A DNA stretch of 64,000 nt from Prosthecobacter sp. (GTDB taxonomy: Bacteria; Verrucomicrobiota; Verrucomicrobiia; Verrucomicrobiales; Verrucomicrobiaceae): assembly GCA_017853885.1 (NCBI GenBank), contig JAFMIR010000009.1:1-64000 (forward strand). The letters run 5' to 3'. The notes under the pieces were generated by a model that was not told the DNA's origin, ran no database searches, and was given only the letters and a program-made list of their open reading frames with translations. Positions 46,479 to 55,232 of this stretch are shown here, piece after piece. Both the position numbers and the translations under genes were made by a program. Position 1 is the first letter of the stretch. Each line of letters starts with the position of its first letter.

Positions 46479-47090
46479 CTACCTTTCCTCATCCCACCAG
46501 TCCAATAGCATCTGGCGAGCTCGGTGAATGCGACCCTCGACACCGCGGATGGAGCATCCGAGCACTTCGGCGCATTCTTTTTGGCTGAGACCTTCCATGG
46601 TCACAAGAATGAGAGCGGCACGTAGCTTGTCTGGTAGCAGAGCAAGGCCACGCTGAAGCTTATCGAGCTCGCCCTGCCATTCAGCACCGGCATCGGGTGA
46701 AAGTTTGGGGCAGACAGGGGCCTCAGGCATCTCTTCGAGCGTGACGGTGCTGCCACGCTGGCGAGTGTTTCTGGCCTTCGCACGATCCCGGCACGCATTC
46801 AGAGCGATTTGATACAACCATGTGGAAAATCTCGCCCGGCTCTCGAACTCCGGCAGAGCTTGCCAGGCACGCACAAAGGCATCCTGGCAGGCCTCGCGGG
46901 CGTCCTCCTCACAGCGGAGCCATCGGCGGCAGAAGCCAAGCAGGCGCACCTCGTGGTGATGCACGAGCCACTCAAACGCGTCGGCCTGCCCCGCCTGCGC
47001 GGCGAGGATATTTTCCCGCTCGGGATCCGATGGCGAACTTGGCTCCGCCACGGGCAGCTGGAGATCAGTGCTCGCGGGTAAGGCTGTCAT
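46479..47090 (-). CDS. ECF-type RNA polymerase sigma factor, CnrH-like
   Basis: The 203-residue product has the two sigma regions of the ECF group. Region 2 is DAFEWLVHHHEVRLLGFCRRWLRCEEDAREACQDAFVRAWQALPEFESRARFSTWLYQIALNACRDRAK. Region 4 is LDKLQRGLALLPDKLRAALILVTMEGLSQKECAEVLGCSIRGVEGRIHRARQML. It is the last gene of a minus-strand trio; its start overlaps the end of the CnrX-like sensor gene by 26 bases. The order anti-sigma, sensor, sigma is the same as in cnrYXH. Its length is close to that of CnrH (about 190). It should direct transcription of metal-response genes when the sensor binds metal; none of those are in this window. Confidence 0.9.
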   Translation of the reverse strand: MTALPASTDLQLPVAEPSSPSDPERENILAAQAGQADAFEWLVHHHEVRLLGFCRRWLRCEEDAREACQDAFVRAWQALPEFESRARFSTWLYQIALNACRDRAKARNTRQRGSTVTLEEMPEAPVCPKLSPDAGAEWQGELDKLQRGLALLPDKLRAALILVTMEGLSQKECAEVLGCSIRGVEGRIHRARQMLLDWWDEER

Positions 47091-47526
47091 GGGTCCATTC
47101 GACGAGTTTGCGCGCCTGCGCAGGACGCAGATGGCGTTTCATGGCAAAGAAATGATCGAGTGTGATGCGTTGCAGCTGCGCCTGACCTTGATTCAGACGG
47201 TCTAGTGCGGCTTTCATGCGCACATCATCGACGTTCGCCGCACTGATGACCTGTGCCAGCTCCACCCCGGCGACGCTGATCTGCGCCTTCAGCGCCAAGC
47301 GATGCTCCTCAAATTGCTTTTCGATGGGGTCGAGCTTCTCATGCTGCTCCGGCGTGATGTCGAGATGCTCATGCATCCACGCATGCAGATCGGTCTCCGC
47401 TGGGTCATTCGCATGACTTTCGCCATGGCGATGCAGTGTCCAGTCCGCAACTCGCCAAGCGGTCAGACCGGCGAGCAAGCAGGAGATCAAAACCGACCCG
47501 AGAAGCCATCTCATTCGCGAGCGCAT
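47065..47526 (-). CDS. cnrX: CnrX-like periplasmic metal sensor
   Basis: The start at the ATG of MRSRMRWLLGSV overlaps the upstream stop as ATGA. The 153-residue product has one N-terminal membrane helix (about 8-24) and a helical-hairpin periplasmic domain. It aligns with CnrX of Cupriavidus metallidurans over its length: DLHAWMHEHLDITPEQHEKL and LQRITLDHFFAMKRHLRP match DLHEILHEAVPLDANEREIL and LQRATLVHVFEMRAGLKP. The five Ni/Co ligands known in CnrX (H42, H46, E63, H119, M123) fall on H48, H52, E69, H125 and M129, all shifted by exactly +6. This strongly suggests a Ni/Co (or other divalent metal) sensor that releases the sigma factor through the small membrane protein encoded upstream. Confidence 0.9.
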   Translation of the reverse strand: MRSRMRWLLGSVLISCLLAGLTAWRVADWTLHRHGESHANDPAETDLHAWMHEHLDITPEQHEKLDPIEKQFEEHRLALKAQISVAGVELAQVISAANVDDVRMKAALDRLNQGQAQLQRITLDHFFAMKRHLRPAQARKLVEWTHDSLTREH

Positions 47527-47798
47527 CACAAGGGGCCTCCTTTGAAAATCGACATGGCAGGCGGCTTGGCATGGATGGGGTCTTGGGCCGCTTTTGACCA
47601 GCCGATGAAGGCGGCAATCGTGACACCAGCCAGCAAGGCCAGCATCACAATAAGACCGGTGAGCATCCACCAGCGCTTTGCACGACCGGTATCAGTGCGC
47701 ACACGGTCCATAATGGAATCCTCCAAGGCAGAGGGCACCTCAGCCAGTGTGTTGGAGGCTACTTGCTGAAGGAGGAGGCTAAGCTTGTCCTGAGTCAT
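47526..47798 (-). CDS. Small single-pass membrane protein, probable CnrY-like anti-sigma factor
   Basis: The start at the ATG of MTQDKLSLLLQQV gives 90 residues. A polar cytoplasmic part (1-42) is followed by one membrane helix (about 44-65: MLTGLIVMLALLAGVTIAAFIGW) and a short Pro-rich periplasmic tail ending IFKGGPL. Size, topology and place in the operon match CnrY (about 95 residues), whose cytoplasmic part holds the sigma factor CnrH. Sequence similarity is too low to be sure by eye. It is the first gene of the module, 81 bases from the divergent response-regulator gene. Confidence 0.7.
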   Translation of the reverse strand: MTQDKLSLLLQQVASNTLAEVPSALEDSIMDRVRTDTGRAKRWWMLTGLIVMLALLAGVTIAAFIGWSKAAQDPIHAKPPAMSIFKGGPL

Positions 47799-47879
47799 GG
47801 ATATAGGTTGGGGTATCACACGAAAATTTCCCCTGCTTTTTTGCGCTTTAAATCTTGTGGAGTACGTTTCCCAGCCCCC

Positions 47880-48521
47880 ATGCCCTCCAAACAAACTCGC
47901 ATTCTCCTTGCCGACGATCATGGCGTCGTGCGCAACGGCTTCCGCGCCCTGCTCGCTGCGCAGTGGGATATGGAGGTAATCGGTGAGGCATCGAACGGTC
48001 GTGAAGCCGTCGAACTGGCCGAAAAGCTCACACCAGATGTGGTCGTGATGGATGTGACGATGCCTGAGCTCAACGGCATCGAGGCAGCGCGACAAATCAC
48101 AAAAGTTCTGCCCAAGACGCGCATCCTAGCACTGAGCATGCAAAAAGACTCTGTCTATGTTCGCGAGATGCTGCGTGCAGGTGCCAAAGGGTATCTGCTG
48201 AAGGATTGCAATGAAGCTGACTTTCTTGCTGCCGTGCGGGCGGTGGCGATGGGAAAGGGTTGGCTTAGCCCCGAAGTGAGCGATGCAGTGCTGGATGACT
48301 ACCGGAAGCATGTCACCAATCCCATTGACTTGCTTTCGCCACGCGAGCGTGAGGTCTTGCAAATGATCGCTGAAAGCAAAACGAACAAGGAGATCGCCAC
48401 AACGCTGAATTTGAGCGTATACACCGTGGAAGCTCATCGCGGACGCATCATGGAGAAACTGAATCTGCACTCCATCGGTGAACTGGTTCGTTTCGCTATC
48501 CGCAACGGCCTGATTGATTGA
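47880..48521 (+). CDS. NarL/FixJ-type response regulator
   Basis: The start at the ATG of MPSKQTRILLADDH gives 213 residues. The receiver domain has D12/D13, the phosphorylation site D58 (VVVMDVTMPELNG), a Ser in ALSMQKD and the conserved Lys of AKGYLLKD. The C-terminal LuxR-type HTH is LLSPREREVLQMIAESKTNKEIATTLNLSVYTVEAHRGRIMEKL. The cognate histidine kinase follows 7 bases later. The gene is divergent from the CnrYXH-like module, and the 81-bp gap could carry promoters for both. Confidence 0.94.
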   Translation: MPSKQTRILLADDHGVVRNGFRALLAAQWDMEVIGEASNGREAVELAEKLTPDVVVMDVTMPELNGIEAARQITKVLPKTRILALSMQKDSVYVREMLRAGAKGYLLKDCNEADFLAAVRAVAMGKGWLSPEVSDAVLDDYRKHVTNPIDLLSPREREVLQMIAESKTNKEIATTLNLSVYTVEAHRGRIMEKLNLHSIGELVRFAIRNGLID

Positions 48522-48528
48522 TTCTCTC

Positions 48529-49851
48529 ATGTTGCAACACCTTCTTCCGTTCACACGACGCATCACCGAGCGCACGGTACTGTGGGCGCTGGTCATGGGT
48601 TTTGGCCTAGTCGTGGTGCTACTGGGGTTGGCTGGACTCGTAGCCGTGAGGGACAGCCACGCCATCCGACAAAGCTCGTCAGGCCTAGTCAAAGAGCAGC
48701 TTCTCATCGCACGACTGCTCTACGAGGTTCAGGCGGAGGAAGATGCGTTGGCACATGTTCTGCATCTGCTGGTCAAATCGGAGGATGCCGCCAGCCGCGC
48801 CAAGGTGCTGGACGACCTCAAGGAAGCGGACCGCGATGTATCCCGCTTAGCCATCGAAGCCGCGCAAACGCCACAATCCGGTGAATGGAGCAGGCTGGCA
48901 CAGGCTACTCAAGACTTTTCCAAGACAGCGAGACAGGCACTGAACTACGACGGTCCACTGCCCAAAAATGTTCTCGAGTCCTTGTTTTCCAGTCATGATG
49001 AGGTGGTGAAGCTCATTCACGACCTTATCCTGCAAAGCACCCGTCACCTTTCTGAGGTCAACCAAGAGATCGAGGTCCAGCTCGACGACTTAGCCGAGGA
49101 ATCCAAAATGCTGCTTGGGGCCTGCTTGGTATTTGCCGCGCTATCAGCCATTCTGACCATCCGTTTCGTCCGCCACAGCATCGGGCGCATCCGCTGGCAA
49201 TCCGACGAATTGAATCGGGTGTCTTGGCACATGCTGCAGACGCAGGAGGATGCCGCGCGGCGATTTTCGCATGAGCTGCATGATGAACTTGGCCAATCGC
49301 TTGCTGCGGTAAGGGCTAATCTCATGCGTGGCAACACGCAGGACCTTGATTCGCTGCGAAACGACTGCTTGAATCTCGTCGATGAATCCATCGCGAATGT
49401 TCGCGAACTGGCGCAATTGCTACGCCCGGTCATTCTTGATGATTTTGGGCTCGATGCCAGCCTGCGTTGGCTCGCAGAGAAATTCGCACAACGCACACGT
49501 CTGGAGGTCAAGGTGGACGCCAGATGTCCGGGCCGCTTCGCCGATGAGACTGAGACGCATCTTTTCCGTATCGCTCAGGAGGCCCTCACCAACATCGCAA
49601 GGCACGCGGAAGCTCAATCGGTGACGATTCAACTCTTAAGGGAAGGAAACATGATTCGCCTGAGCATCCGCGACGATGGCAAGGGCCTGCCACAGGAGAA
49701 CAGCGAATCACCTTCGAGTCTAGGAATGGTCGGTATGCGTGCCCGCGCCAGACAATGTGGAGGCGAGCTGACGGTCTCGTCCATCGAACCGCATGGTGTA
49801 TGTGTCGAACTATCGGTGCCAGCCCGTTCCAGCCAAGAACCCATGTTATGA
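48529..49851 (+). CDS. NarX/DesK-type sensor histidine kinase
   Basis: The 440-residue product has two membrane helices (about 20-42 and 195-212) around a helical extracytoplasmic domain of about 150 residues (EAASRAKVLDDLKEADRD type four-helix bundle, 4HB_MCP-like). The cytoplasmic part has the HisKA_3 dimerisation helix with phospho-acceptor H251 (RRFSHELHDELGQSLAAVRAN). The ATPase domain has RIAQEALTNIARHAEA (N-box), IRDDGKGLPQE (G1) and SSLGMVGMRARARQCGGEL (G2). It phosphorylates the response regulator encoded just upstream. The signal is unknown; the periplasmic bundle has no obvious metal ligands. Confidence 0.93.
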   Translation: MLQHLLPFTRRITERTVLWALVMGFGLVVVLLGLAGLVAVRDSHAIRQSSSGLVKEQLLIARLLYEVQAEEDALAHVLHLLVKSEDAASRAKVLDDLKEADRDVSRLAIEAAQTPQSGEWSRLAQATQDFSKTARQALNYDGPLPKNVLESLFSSHDEVVKLIHDLILQSTRHLSEVNQEIEVQLDDLAEESKMLLGACLVFAALSAILTIRFVRHSIGRIRWQSDELNRVSWHMLQTQEDAARRFSHELHDELGQSLAAVRANLMRGNTQDLDSLRNDCLNLVDESIANVRELAQLLRPVILDDFGLDASLRWLAEKFAQRTRLEVKVDARCPGRFADETETHLFRIAQEALTNIARHAEAQSVTIQLLREGNMIRLSIRDDGKGLPQENSESPSSLGMVGMRARARQCGGELTVSSIEPHGVCVELSVPARSSQEPML

Positions 49852-50546
49852 GCGCTCCTCAGATCACCTGTGCCCTCAGCGGCCGAATCGTGCGTGAAAA
49901 ACAAGCCGTTCCATGTGCTGTTTTGCGCCCTTCGCTACTCCAGTTCATACGCAAGAAGCATCCACAGATCCAAGATAAGGACTTCATCGCGAGCGACTTG
50001 CTGCCAGGCATCAAAGCGGCTTATGTCGAAGATGCTCTAAATGAAGAGATCGGTGAGATCACGCATCTGGAGCGGGATGTAATCGAGAGTCTGCGACAGC
50101 ATGAAATCATCTCATCAAGCCCTGCGGAGCATGAAGACAGTCGCACGCGTGGTGAAAGGCTTTCGGATCGCCTGGCGGAATTGGGCGGCAGTTGGAGCTT
50201 CATTATCGGATTTGCTTCATTTTTGATCTTGTGGGTGTTTTTCAACACGATGGCTTGGATCGCCCAGCCACCCGATCCGTATCCCTTCATCTTCCTCAAT
50301 CTCATGCTCTCATGCATCGCTGCCATTCAGGCTCCAGTCATCATGATGAGCCAGAACCGTCAGTCCGCCCGCGACCGCCAACATGCAGAGGAAGACTACA
50401 AGATCAACCTCAAGGCCGAGCTCGAGATTCGCCACCTGCACGAAAAGATGGACCACCTTCTTCAACACCACAGCCAGCGCCTGCTGGAGATCCAGCAAAT
50501 TCAGACCGACCTTCTGCGTCAATTGATTCAGAAGGGACGTGATTGA
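49848..50546 (+). CDS. DUF1003 membrane protein
   Basis: The start ATG overlaps the stop of the kinase gene (ATGA), so the protein is coupled to the two-component system. The 232-residue product has a cytoplasmic N-terminal part with SGRIVREKQAVPCAVLRPSL and a HEDSRTRGERLSDRLAELGGSWSF segment. Two membrane helices follow (about 122-146 and 155-178: GFASFLILWVFFNTMAWI, FLNLMLSCIAAIQAPVIMMSQNRQ). The C-terminus is a long helical region (KAELEIRHLHEKMDHLLQHH) typical of DUF1003. Function unknown in the family. Coupling suggests it modulates or is controlled by the kinase. Confidence 0.9.
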   Translation: MSAPQITCALSGRIVREKQAVPCAVLRPSLLQFIRKKHPQIQDKDFIASDLLPGIKAAYVEDALNEEIGEITHLERDVIESLRQHEIISSSPAEHEDSRTRGERLSDRLAELGGSWSFIIGFASFLILWVFFNTMAWIAQPPDPYPFIFLNLMLSCIAAIQAPVIMMSQNRQSARDRQHAEEDYKINLKAELEIRHLHEKMDHLLQHHSQRLLEIQQIQTDLLRQLIQKGRD

Positions 50547-50552
50547 GAAGAT

Positions 50553-52592
50553 TCAATCTTCCAATCGATACCACCGGTGCGTGTAGAGATCGTCGGCCAC
50601 CTGAAATAGAGCGATACCGTCGTCACAGATGGATCGAAATTCTGAATCAGTGTCTACGACACGTTTCATGAAGACGGAGCCGGCGTCTCCATACCAGTAT
50701 TCGACGGTTTTATTCAAGCCGAGCACGATTTCTCGCTGGTGATGGTAGACAGCGATGCTGCGGTTGTGGTTAAGCAAACTGCGGTCACGTTCACCACCAC
50801 CGTTTTTGAGCAGATCATGTCCAAAAAAAAGACTGCGATAGGGTCGGCCGATGAGACCGAGCAAGGTAGGGATGACATCGAGTTGGCAACCACTGCTGTC
50901 ATCACGCCGGGGCGTGGTGATGAGACCGGGGGCGACAATGAGCCAAGGAATTTGGTAACTCTTCAGCGGGATGGTTTGGCGCCCATAAACGCGCGCACCA
51001 TGATCGGCAATGACGACGAAGATGGTGTCGTTCCAGAAAGCCTCCTTGCGGGCGCGATCAAAAAAGTCTCCCAGCGCCCAATCTGCGTATTTCACGGCAT
51101 GCTCGCGATTGCGAGCATTGGGATCTTCCGCGATGCGACCAGCAGGATACGAGAATGGACGATGATTTGAGACGGTCAGGAAGCTCACAAGAAAGGGCTT
51201 GCCGACGCTGTGAAGCGTGCGCATCTCTTCGATGCCACGTTGGAGCAAATCTTCATCACTCACACCCCAGGCGGTGCGGTGTGCGGGATTGGGAAAGTCA
51301 GATTCCTCCACGAGCCGATCCCATCCATTGGACGAAGCATAGCTCTTGATGAAGTCGAACGTGCCATGGCCGGCATAGCAGAAAAGTGTGTTGTAACCAT
51401 CCCGCTTCAGCACACGGGCAATCGTTTCTACGTTTTGCGATTTATCCCGAGCGAGAATGCTGTCTCCTGGAAGAGGTGGAATACTGGAAAAAATAGCTTC
51501 AAGGCCACGAATGGTGCGATTTCCATCTGCAAGGATGTGCGTGAAGAGTAAGCCTTCCTTCGCGGCAAGTTCATCCATGCGAGGCGTGAGCGTATGGGCT
51601 TTGCCATTGACGTTGCGGCCGAGGCAGCCCCAGAACTCGCTCCCAAAGCTCTCCTCGGCGATGATGCAAAGGTTGCGTTTCGGTTTGGAACAATCTCCAA
51701 TCACCTCGCGCACAAGCGAGTCGCGCGCGGCTCTGAACCATGCGTTCTCGGCTTCTTTGCTCACTGAATCAGATGGCAGTGGCGGCGGCTCAGGATGGGG
51801 AAAGGTGCTTCCGGGCTCCGCGAGAACACGACGGGCACGCAGGAAAGCATCACGGCGGTCCATGGTGCGGTAAAAAGCTCGGTAGTCGAGATTCCGTGTC
51901 CATGCGGCATATGCGGCACTGGCCCAACCATTGTCCGCGAGTTGGTTGACCACGCGCTGCCGGCTGAAAGATGTTTCACCACTAAAAATGGACTGATGCG
52001 CCAATAGGCAGACAAGGGCGTAAAGGCCAATAAACTTCACCTTAGCGATGAGAGGTTGGTTTTCCCATGCAGGCGGTTGTTTTAAAAATCCTAAATACGA
52101 AATGGCGATACCTCCAAGAATACAGATAGAGATGATCAGCGGCAGTGGATAGCTCTCCCGCAGGTTCGTAAAAACCTCATGCGGGTAAATGAGGTAATCA
52201 ATAGCCACGGTGTTGAATCGGCTGTCGAACTCATCGAAAAAAAACCATTCACTGATAAGCAGAAACACGCCAACGGTGCAGCCGATGGTGATGGCAATTC
52301 GAAAGAGTCCCTTCCAGATCGGTTTCCACGCACGAATGCCAAAGCAACGCAACGCCAGAGCCGGCACAACGGCAACCATGGTGGTGAAAAAACCGCAAAT
52401 GCCAAGAAGCATCGCACTACCAATCAACGCCCAAGCGAAATCTAGGTGCAAACCTGCGAGCAGCAGTTTGAGCGTCTCCAAAGCACCTGTATCAGGCGGT
52501 GCAAAGCGCCACCAGAGGGCCAAACGGAGCAGAGTCCAGCAGGAAAAAGCAACGCATGCAAAGTAGAGTGGAAAACGTAAGTGGGTTTTCAA
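50553..52592 (-). CDS. LTA-synthase-family phosphoglycerol transferase-like enzyme
   Basis: The 679-residue product has five membrane helices in the first 200 residues and a C-terminal alkaline-phosphatase-fold domain, as in LtaS/OpgB enzymes. The catalytic Thr is in GNRTIRGLEAIFSS. Metal-site residues are in IIAEESFGSEFWG, DHGARVYG and the His of TVSNHRPFSYP. In Gram-negative bacteria this family adds phosphoglycerol to periplasmic glucans or other glycans, or acts on other lipids; lipoteichoic acid is unlikely in a diderm. It is the last of three minus-strand genes (SulP, DUF2490, this one), 18 bases after the DUF2490 stop. Confidence 0.9.
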   Translation of the reverse strand: MKTHLRFPLYFACVAFSCWTLLRLALWWRFAPPDTGALETLKLLLAGLHLDFAWALIGSAMLLGICGFFTTMVAVVPALALRCFGIRAWKPIWKGLFRIAITIGCTVGVFLLISEWFFFDEFDSRFNTVAIDYLIYPHEVFTNLRESYPLPLIISICILGGIAISYLGFLKQPPAWENQPLIAKVKFIGLYALVCLLAHQSIFSGETSFSRQRVVNQLADNGWASAAYAAWTRNLDYRAFYRTMDRRDAFLRARRVLAEPGSTFPHPEPPPLPSDSVSKEAENAWFRAARDSLVREVIGDCSKPKRNLCIIAEESFGSEFWGCLGRNVNGKAHTLTPRMDELAAKEGLLFTHILADGNRTIRGLEAIFSSIPPLPGDSILARDKSQNVETIARVLKRDGYNTLFCYAGHGTFDFIKSYASSNGWDRLVEESDFPNPAHRTAWGVSDEDLLQRGIEEMRTLHSVGKPFLVSFLTVSNHRPFSYPAGRIAEDPNARNREHAVKYADWALGDFFDRARKEAFWNDTIFVVIADHGARVYGRQTIPLKSYQIPWLIVAPGLITTPRRDDSSGCQLDVIPTLLGLIGRPYRSLFFGHDLLKNGGGERDRSLLNHNRSIAVYHHQREIVLGLNKTVEYWYGDAGSVFMKRVVDTDSEFRSICDDGIALFQVADDLYTHRWYRLED

Positions 52593-52610
52593 GATGGTGA
52601 AGTTTTGAGA

Positions 52611-53360
52611 TCAAAGCTTTATACCAAAAGGCCACTTCGACATGAGCCAAACAGCAGCTGTGTGGTTGTTTTCCCACACCACACCTCCACGGCGTTGCAC
52701 GGTCTGTTCCATGAAACCGATTTCGAGTCGGGTTGTTGAGGTGAGTTGGCGTCCAAGCCCGATGAAAGCGCGGTTTTGATCAAAGTAGTTGATCGACACA
52801 TTGGAACCAAAGTTGAAGAACAACTCGTCCCAAAGAGCGAGATACCATTTTTTGTCATCGCTGAGTGGTATGGTCGTGCGCAGCATGTAGCGGATGCGGT
52901 TCTCGTAGCGCCAGTTGGTGACGTCCTGAGTCGCTGGATTCACCTCGCCGATGCGACGCTGCTCTAACCGGATGCGGTGCGTCCAATCAAGGCCGAGCCA
53001 TTTATGATTGTAGGCTACCTGTTCCCAAAAACGATGCTCCGGGAATTCTGCGGCCACCGGTATGTCTCCATACGGATGAGTATCCACCCACGCGTAACCG
53101 GCGCTTAGCGTCAATGCAGGGCTGATGGTGTAATTGATGCCAGGACGCAGCAAGAGCTGCTGCCAGTGCTCGCCCATGTCTGACCGGCGCACTTGCGATT
53201 CGAGATGGAGACCCCACTTACTTCCGGGGGAAAAAGGATGATCGCCGACATAGTTGAGCCAGAGGTTTTGGTTCGACTCGGTATGGTCAGCAGAAAAAAC
53301 AGTCGAAACAAAAAGGCATGAGGTGACTAGAGCTTTGAGAGAGGTGTGCATGATTGACAT
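52611..53360 (-). CDS. DUF2490 outer-membrane-like protein
   Basis: The 249-residue product has a signal peptide (MHTSLKALVTSCLFVSTVFSA; the start may be at 53351 instead). It has the DUF2490 beta-barrel pattern: NQNLWLNYVGDHPFSPGSKWGLHLESQVRR, then WQQLLLRPGINYTISPALTLSAGYAW, FWEQVAYNHKW, RIRLEQRRIG and YENRIRYMLR. The family is thought to form outer-membrane barrels of unknown role. The short distance to the LTA-synthase-family gene suggests joint expression. Confidence 0.85.
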   Translation of the reverse strand: MSIMHTSLKALVTSCLFVSTVFSADHTESNQNLWLNYVGDHPFSPGSKWGLHLESQVRRSDMGEHWQQLLLRPGINYTISPALTLSAGYAWVDTHPYGDIPVAAEFPEHRFWEQVAYNHKWLGLDWTHRIRLEQRRIGEVNPATQDVTNWRYENRIRYMLRTTIPLSDDKKWYLALWDELFFNFGSNVSINYFDQNRAFIGLGRQLTSTTRLEIGFMEQTVQRRGGVVWENNHTAAVWLMSKWPFGIKL

Positions 53361-53392
53361 AGTAAAACTTGGATTTTTGTTGGGTAAGGCGC

Positions 53393-53419
53393 GGTGGCGG
53401 CGCCCGCCACGCCGCCACC
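53393..53419. repeat. GC-rich hairpin between SulP and DUF2490 genes
   Basis: A perfect 10-bp stem, GGTGGCGGCG and CGCCGCCACC, has a 7-nt loop (CCCGCCA). On the minus strand it is not followed by a T-run, so it is not a standard terminator. It may act as an mRNA-end stabiliser between two genes of a minus-strand run. Confidence 0.6.
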
Positions 53420-53465
53420 AGATTTACCTCAACACCAGCGGGAAAAATCTTTTCTAGATACGGAT

Positions 53466-55100
53466 TCAGGCCATCTTCAGACGTGCAGCCTCTGGATGGT
53501 TGGAGACAGGCTTATGTTTATCGAGTCCGGTGACAAGAAGCTCACGATTCTCGAGCCTCCAGTCCTGCGCCATCTCTTGGAGTTTCTTGATGACGCTGTG
53601 ATCCACAAAGCTGGTCTCCGAAAGGTCAACCGTGACCCTCTTGTGCTCTGAAAGGGTCAGCAGGCGGCCGCGAAGACCCAGCCAATTACTGAAAATGGCT
53701 GCTTTCTCCACCTTGAGCACAATGACCTCGCCATGCTGCTCTAGGTGGCTTGTGGCACGGAAGAGATTGCCGATGCCCACTTTAGCAGCGACAACATGGA
53801 GGATGATCTTAATCACAATGCCAGCGCCCACGCCAATGAGTAGGTCCGTGCCGAGTGTGACGGCAAGCGTGGTCAGAAACACGACGAGCTGCCCCTTTCC
53901 GATCTCCCACATGTGTCTGATGTCCTGGGTGGCAAGATTCCAGCCGGTGTAAACAAGAAGGCCGGCAAGCGCAGGAAGTGGGATCTTGTTCAGATACAGC
54001 GGAATGCTGGCCACCATGACGAGCAAGAAAGTGCCATGCCAAAAGTTTGACCAGCGTGTGTGTGCACCGTTTTGGATGTTAGCCTTGGAACGAACAATCT
54101 CAGAGATCATGGGCAGCCCGCCAATCATGGCCACCATTGTGTTCGCCAGCCCCGTGGCGAGCAGGTCCCGACTCAGATTCGCACGGCGCTGCCACGGATC
54201 GAGCAGATCGACCGCCTTGGCACTGAGAAGTGATTCCAAGCTGCCGATGAGGGCAAACATGATGATCCAGCCGAAGCCGGTGCTGGTGAAGACACGCGCA
54301 AAATCGGGCTGATGGAAGCCCTTGGTCATGTCGGCATCGAGATTCAGCAGATAGGCCGTGTCGAGCTTCAGGTAGAAACTCATCGGAATGGCATACAGCA
54401 TGGCCCAGACTGGGCCGGGAATGACCTGAACGATCTTCAACTTGATCAACGGGCGGATGAAAAGGATTGCCAAAACGCCGAGCCCAATAATGGCAGCACT
54501 CTGGTTGATGTTACTGACACTTTCCGGAATGCGGCCAAGCAGTTCGAACGCCTCACCATGAGGGTGATGGGCTTTGATCGACTTGCCGAGCAACATTACA
54601 TGCACCTGCTTGGACATGATGATCACACCTATGGCTGCCAACATGCCGTGGACAGCTGCCACTGGAAAGAACTCGGCATATTTACCCAGACGCAGCGCGC
54701 CAAAAAGGATCTGGATCACTCCTGCCACCACGCCCACGGCAAGCATGCACTTGTAGCCGATCATCATGGCCTCTTGCTCGGTCATACCACCTGCCAGCGC
54801 AGGTGTGAAGGCAGCCACCGTACCGGCCACGATGGGAATCATACCTGCCGCAGGACCTTTGATGGTGAGTTCGGAATTACTGAGGAATGGAGCTAGTATC
54901 CCGCCCATGATAGCGGTGAAAATGCCAGCAATGGGCGGGCAACCACTGGCCTTCGAAATCGCCAAGCATAGCGGCAGCGCGATAAGAAACACGAGGAATC
55001 CGGATAGGATGTCCTTGGTTAGATAGGTTTTGAATCCGGCGAAGGAACCGACAGGAGTCGGACCAGATGGGCGACTGGAGGCAGAAATGGAAGCTGACAT
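53466..55100 (-). CDS. SulP-family anion transporter with STAS domain
   Basis: The 544-residue product has the SulP fold: [45 protein letters not shown] at the start with the conserved first helix, then [15 protein letters not shown] and [60 protein letters not shown]-terminal STAS domain (about 445-540) includes [23 protein letters not shown]. Members move sulfate, bicarbonate or other anions. It is divergent from the DabA/DabB operon, so bicarbonate is the best guess. The STAS domain has Ser in the SFVDHSV position where phosphorylation regulates relatives. Confidence 0.92.
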   Translation of the reverse strand: MSASISASSRPSGPTPVGSFAGFKTYLTKDILSGFLVFLIALPLCLAISKASGCPPIAGIFTAIMGGILAPFLSNSELTIKGPAAGMIPIVAGTVAAFTPALAGGMTEQEAMMIGYKCMLAVGVVAGVIQILFGALRLGKYAEFFPVAAVHGMLAAIGVIIMSKQVHVMLLGKSIKAHHPHGEAFELLGRIPESVSNINQSAAIIGLGVLAILFIRPLIKLKIVQVIPGPVWAMLYAIPMSFYLKLDTAYLLNLDADMTKGFHQPDFARVFTSTGFGWIIMFALIGSLESLLSAKAVDLLDPWQRRANLSRDLLATGLANTMVAMIGGLPMISEIVRSKANIQNGAHTRWSNFWHGTFLLVMVASIPLYLNKIPLPALAGLLVYTGWNLATQDIRHMWEIGKGQLVVFLTTLAVTLGTDLLIGVGAGIVIKIILHVVAAKVGIGNLFRATSHLEQHGEVIVLKVEKAAIFSNWLGLRGRLLTLSEHKRVTVDLSETSFVDHSVIKKLQEMAQDWRLENRELLVTGLDKHKPVSNHPEAARLKMA

Positions 55101-55232
55101 GAATTAGAAGTGTGTGTTTCGAGACGCTGCTATTCACGCACAATTTCTGAGACGATAACATCCCCTCGACAGGGTAAAATGCCAGCAGTGAAAGGGGAGT
55201 CTTGAAGTCTTCCCCATCGCGCGGAAGCCACA

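Noticed and set aside
50553..52592. True lipoteichoic acid synthase
   Set aside because: The family match is clear, but the rest of the window (outer-membrane barrels, lipoproteins, Wza-like protein) points to a diderm, where relatives modify other glycans.
53393..53419. Terminator after the SulP gene
   Set aside because: The stem is strong, but no T-run follows on the transcribed (minus) strand, so I list it only as a hairpin.
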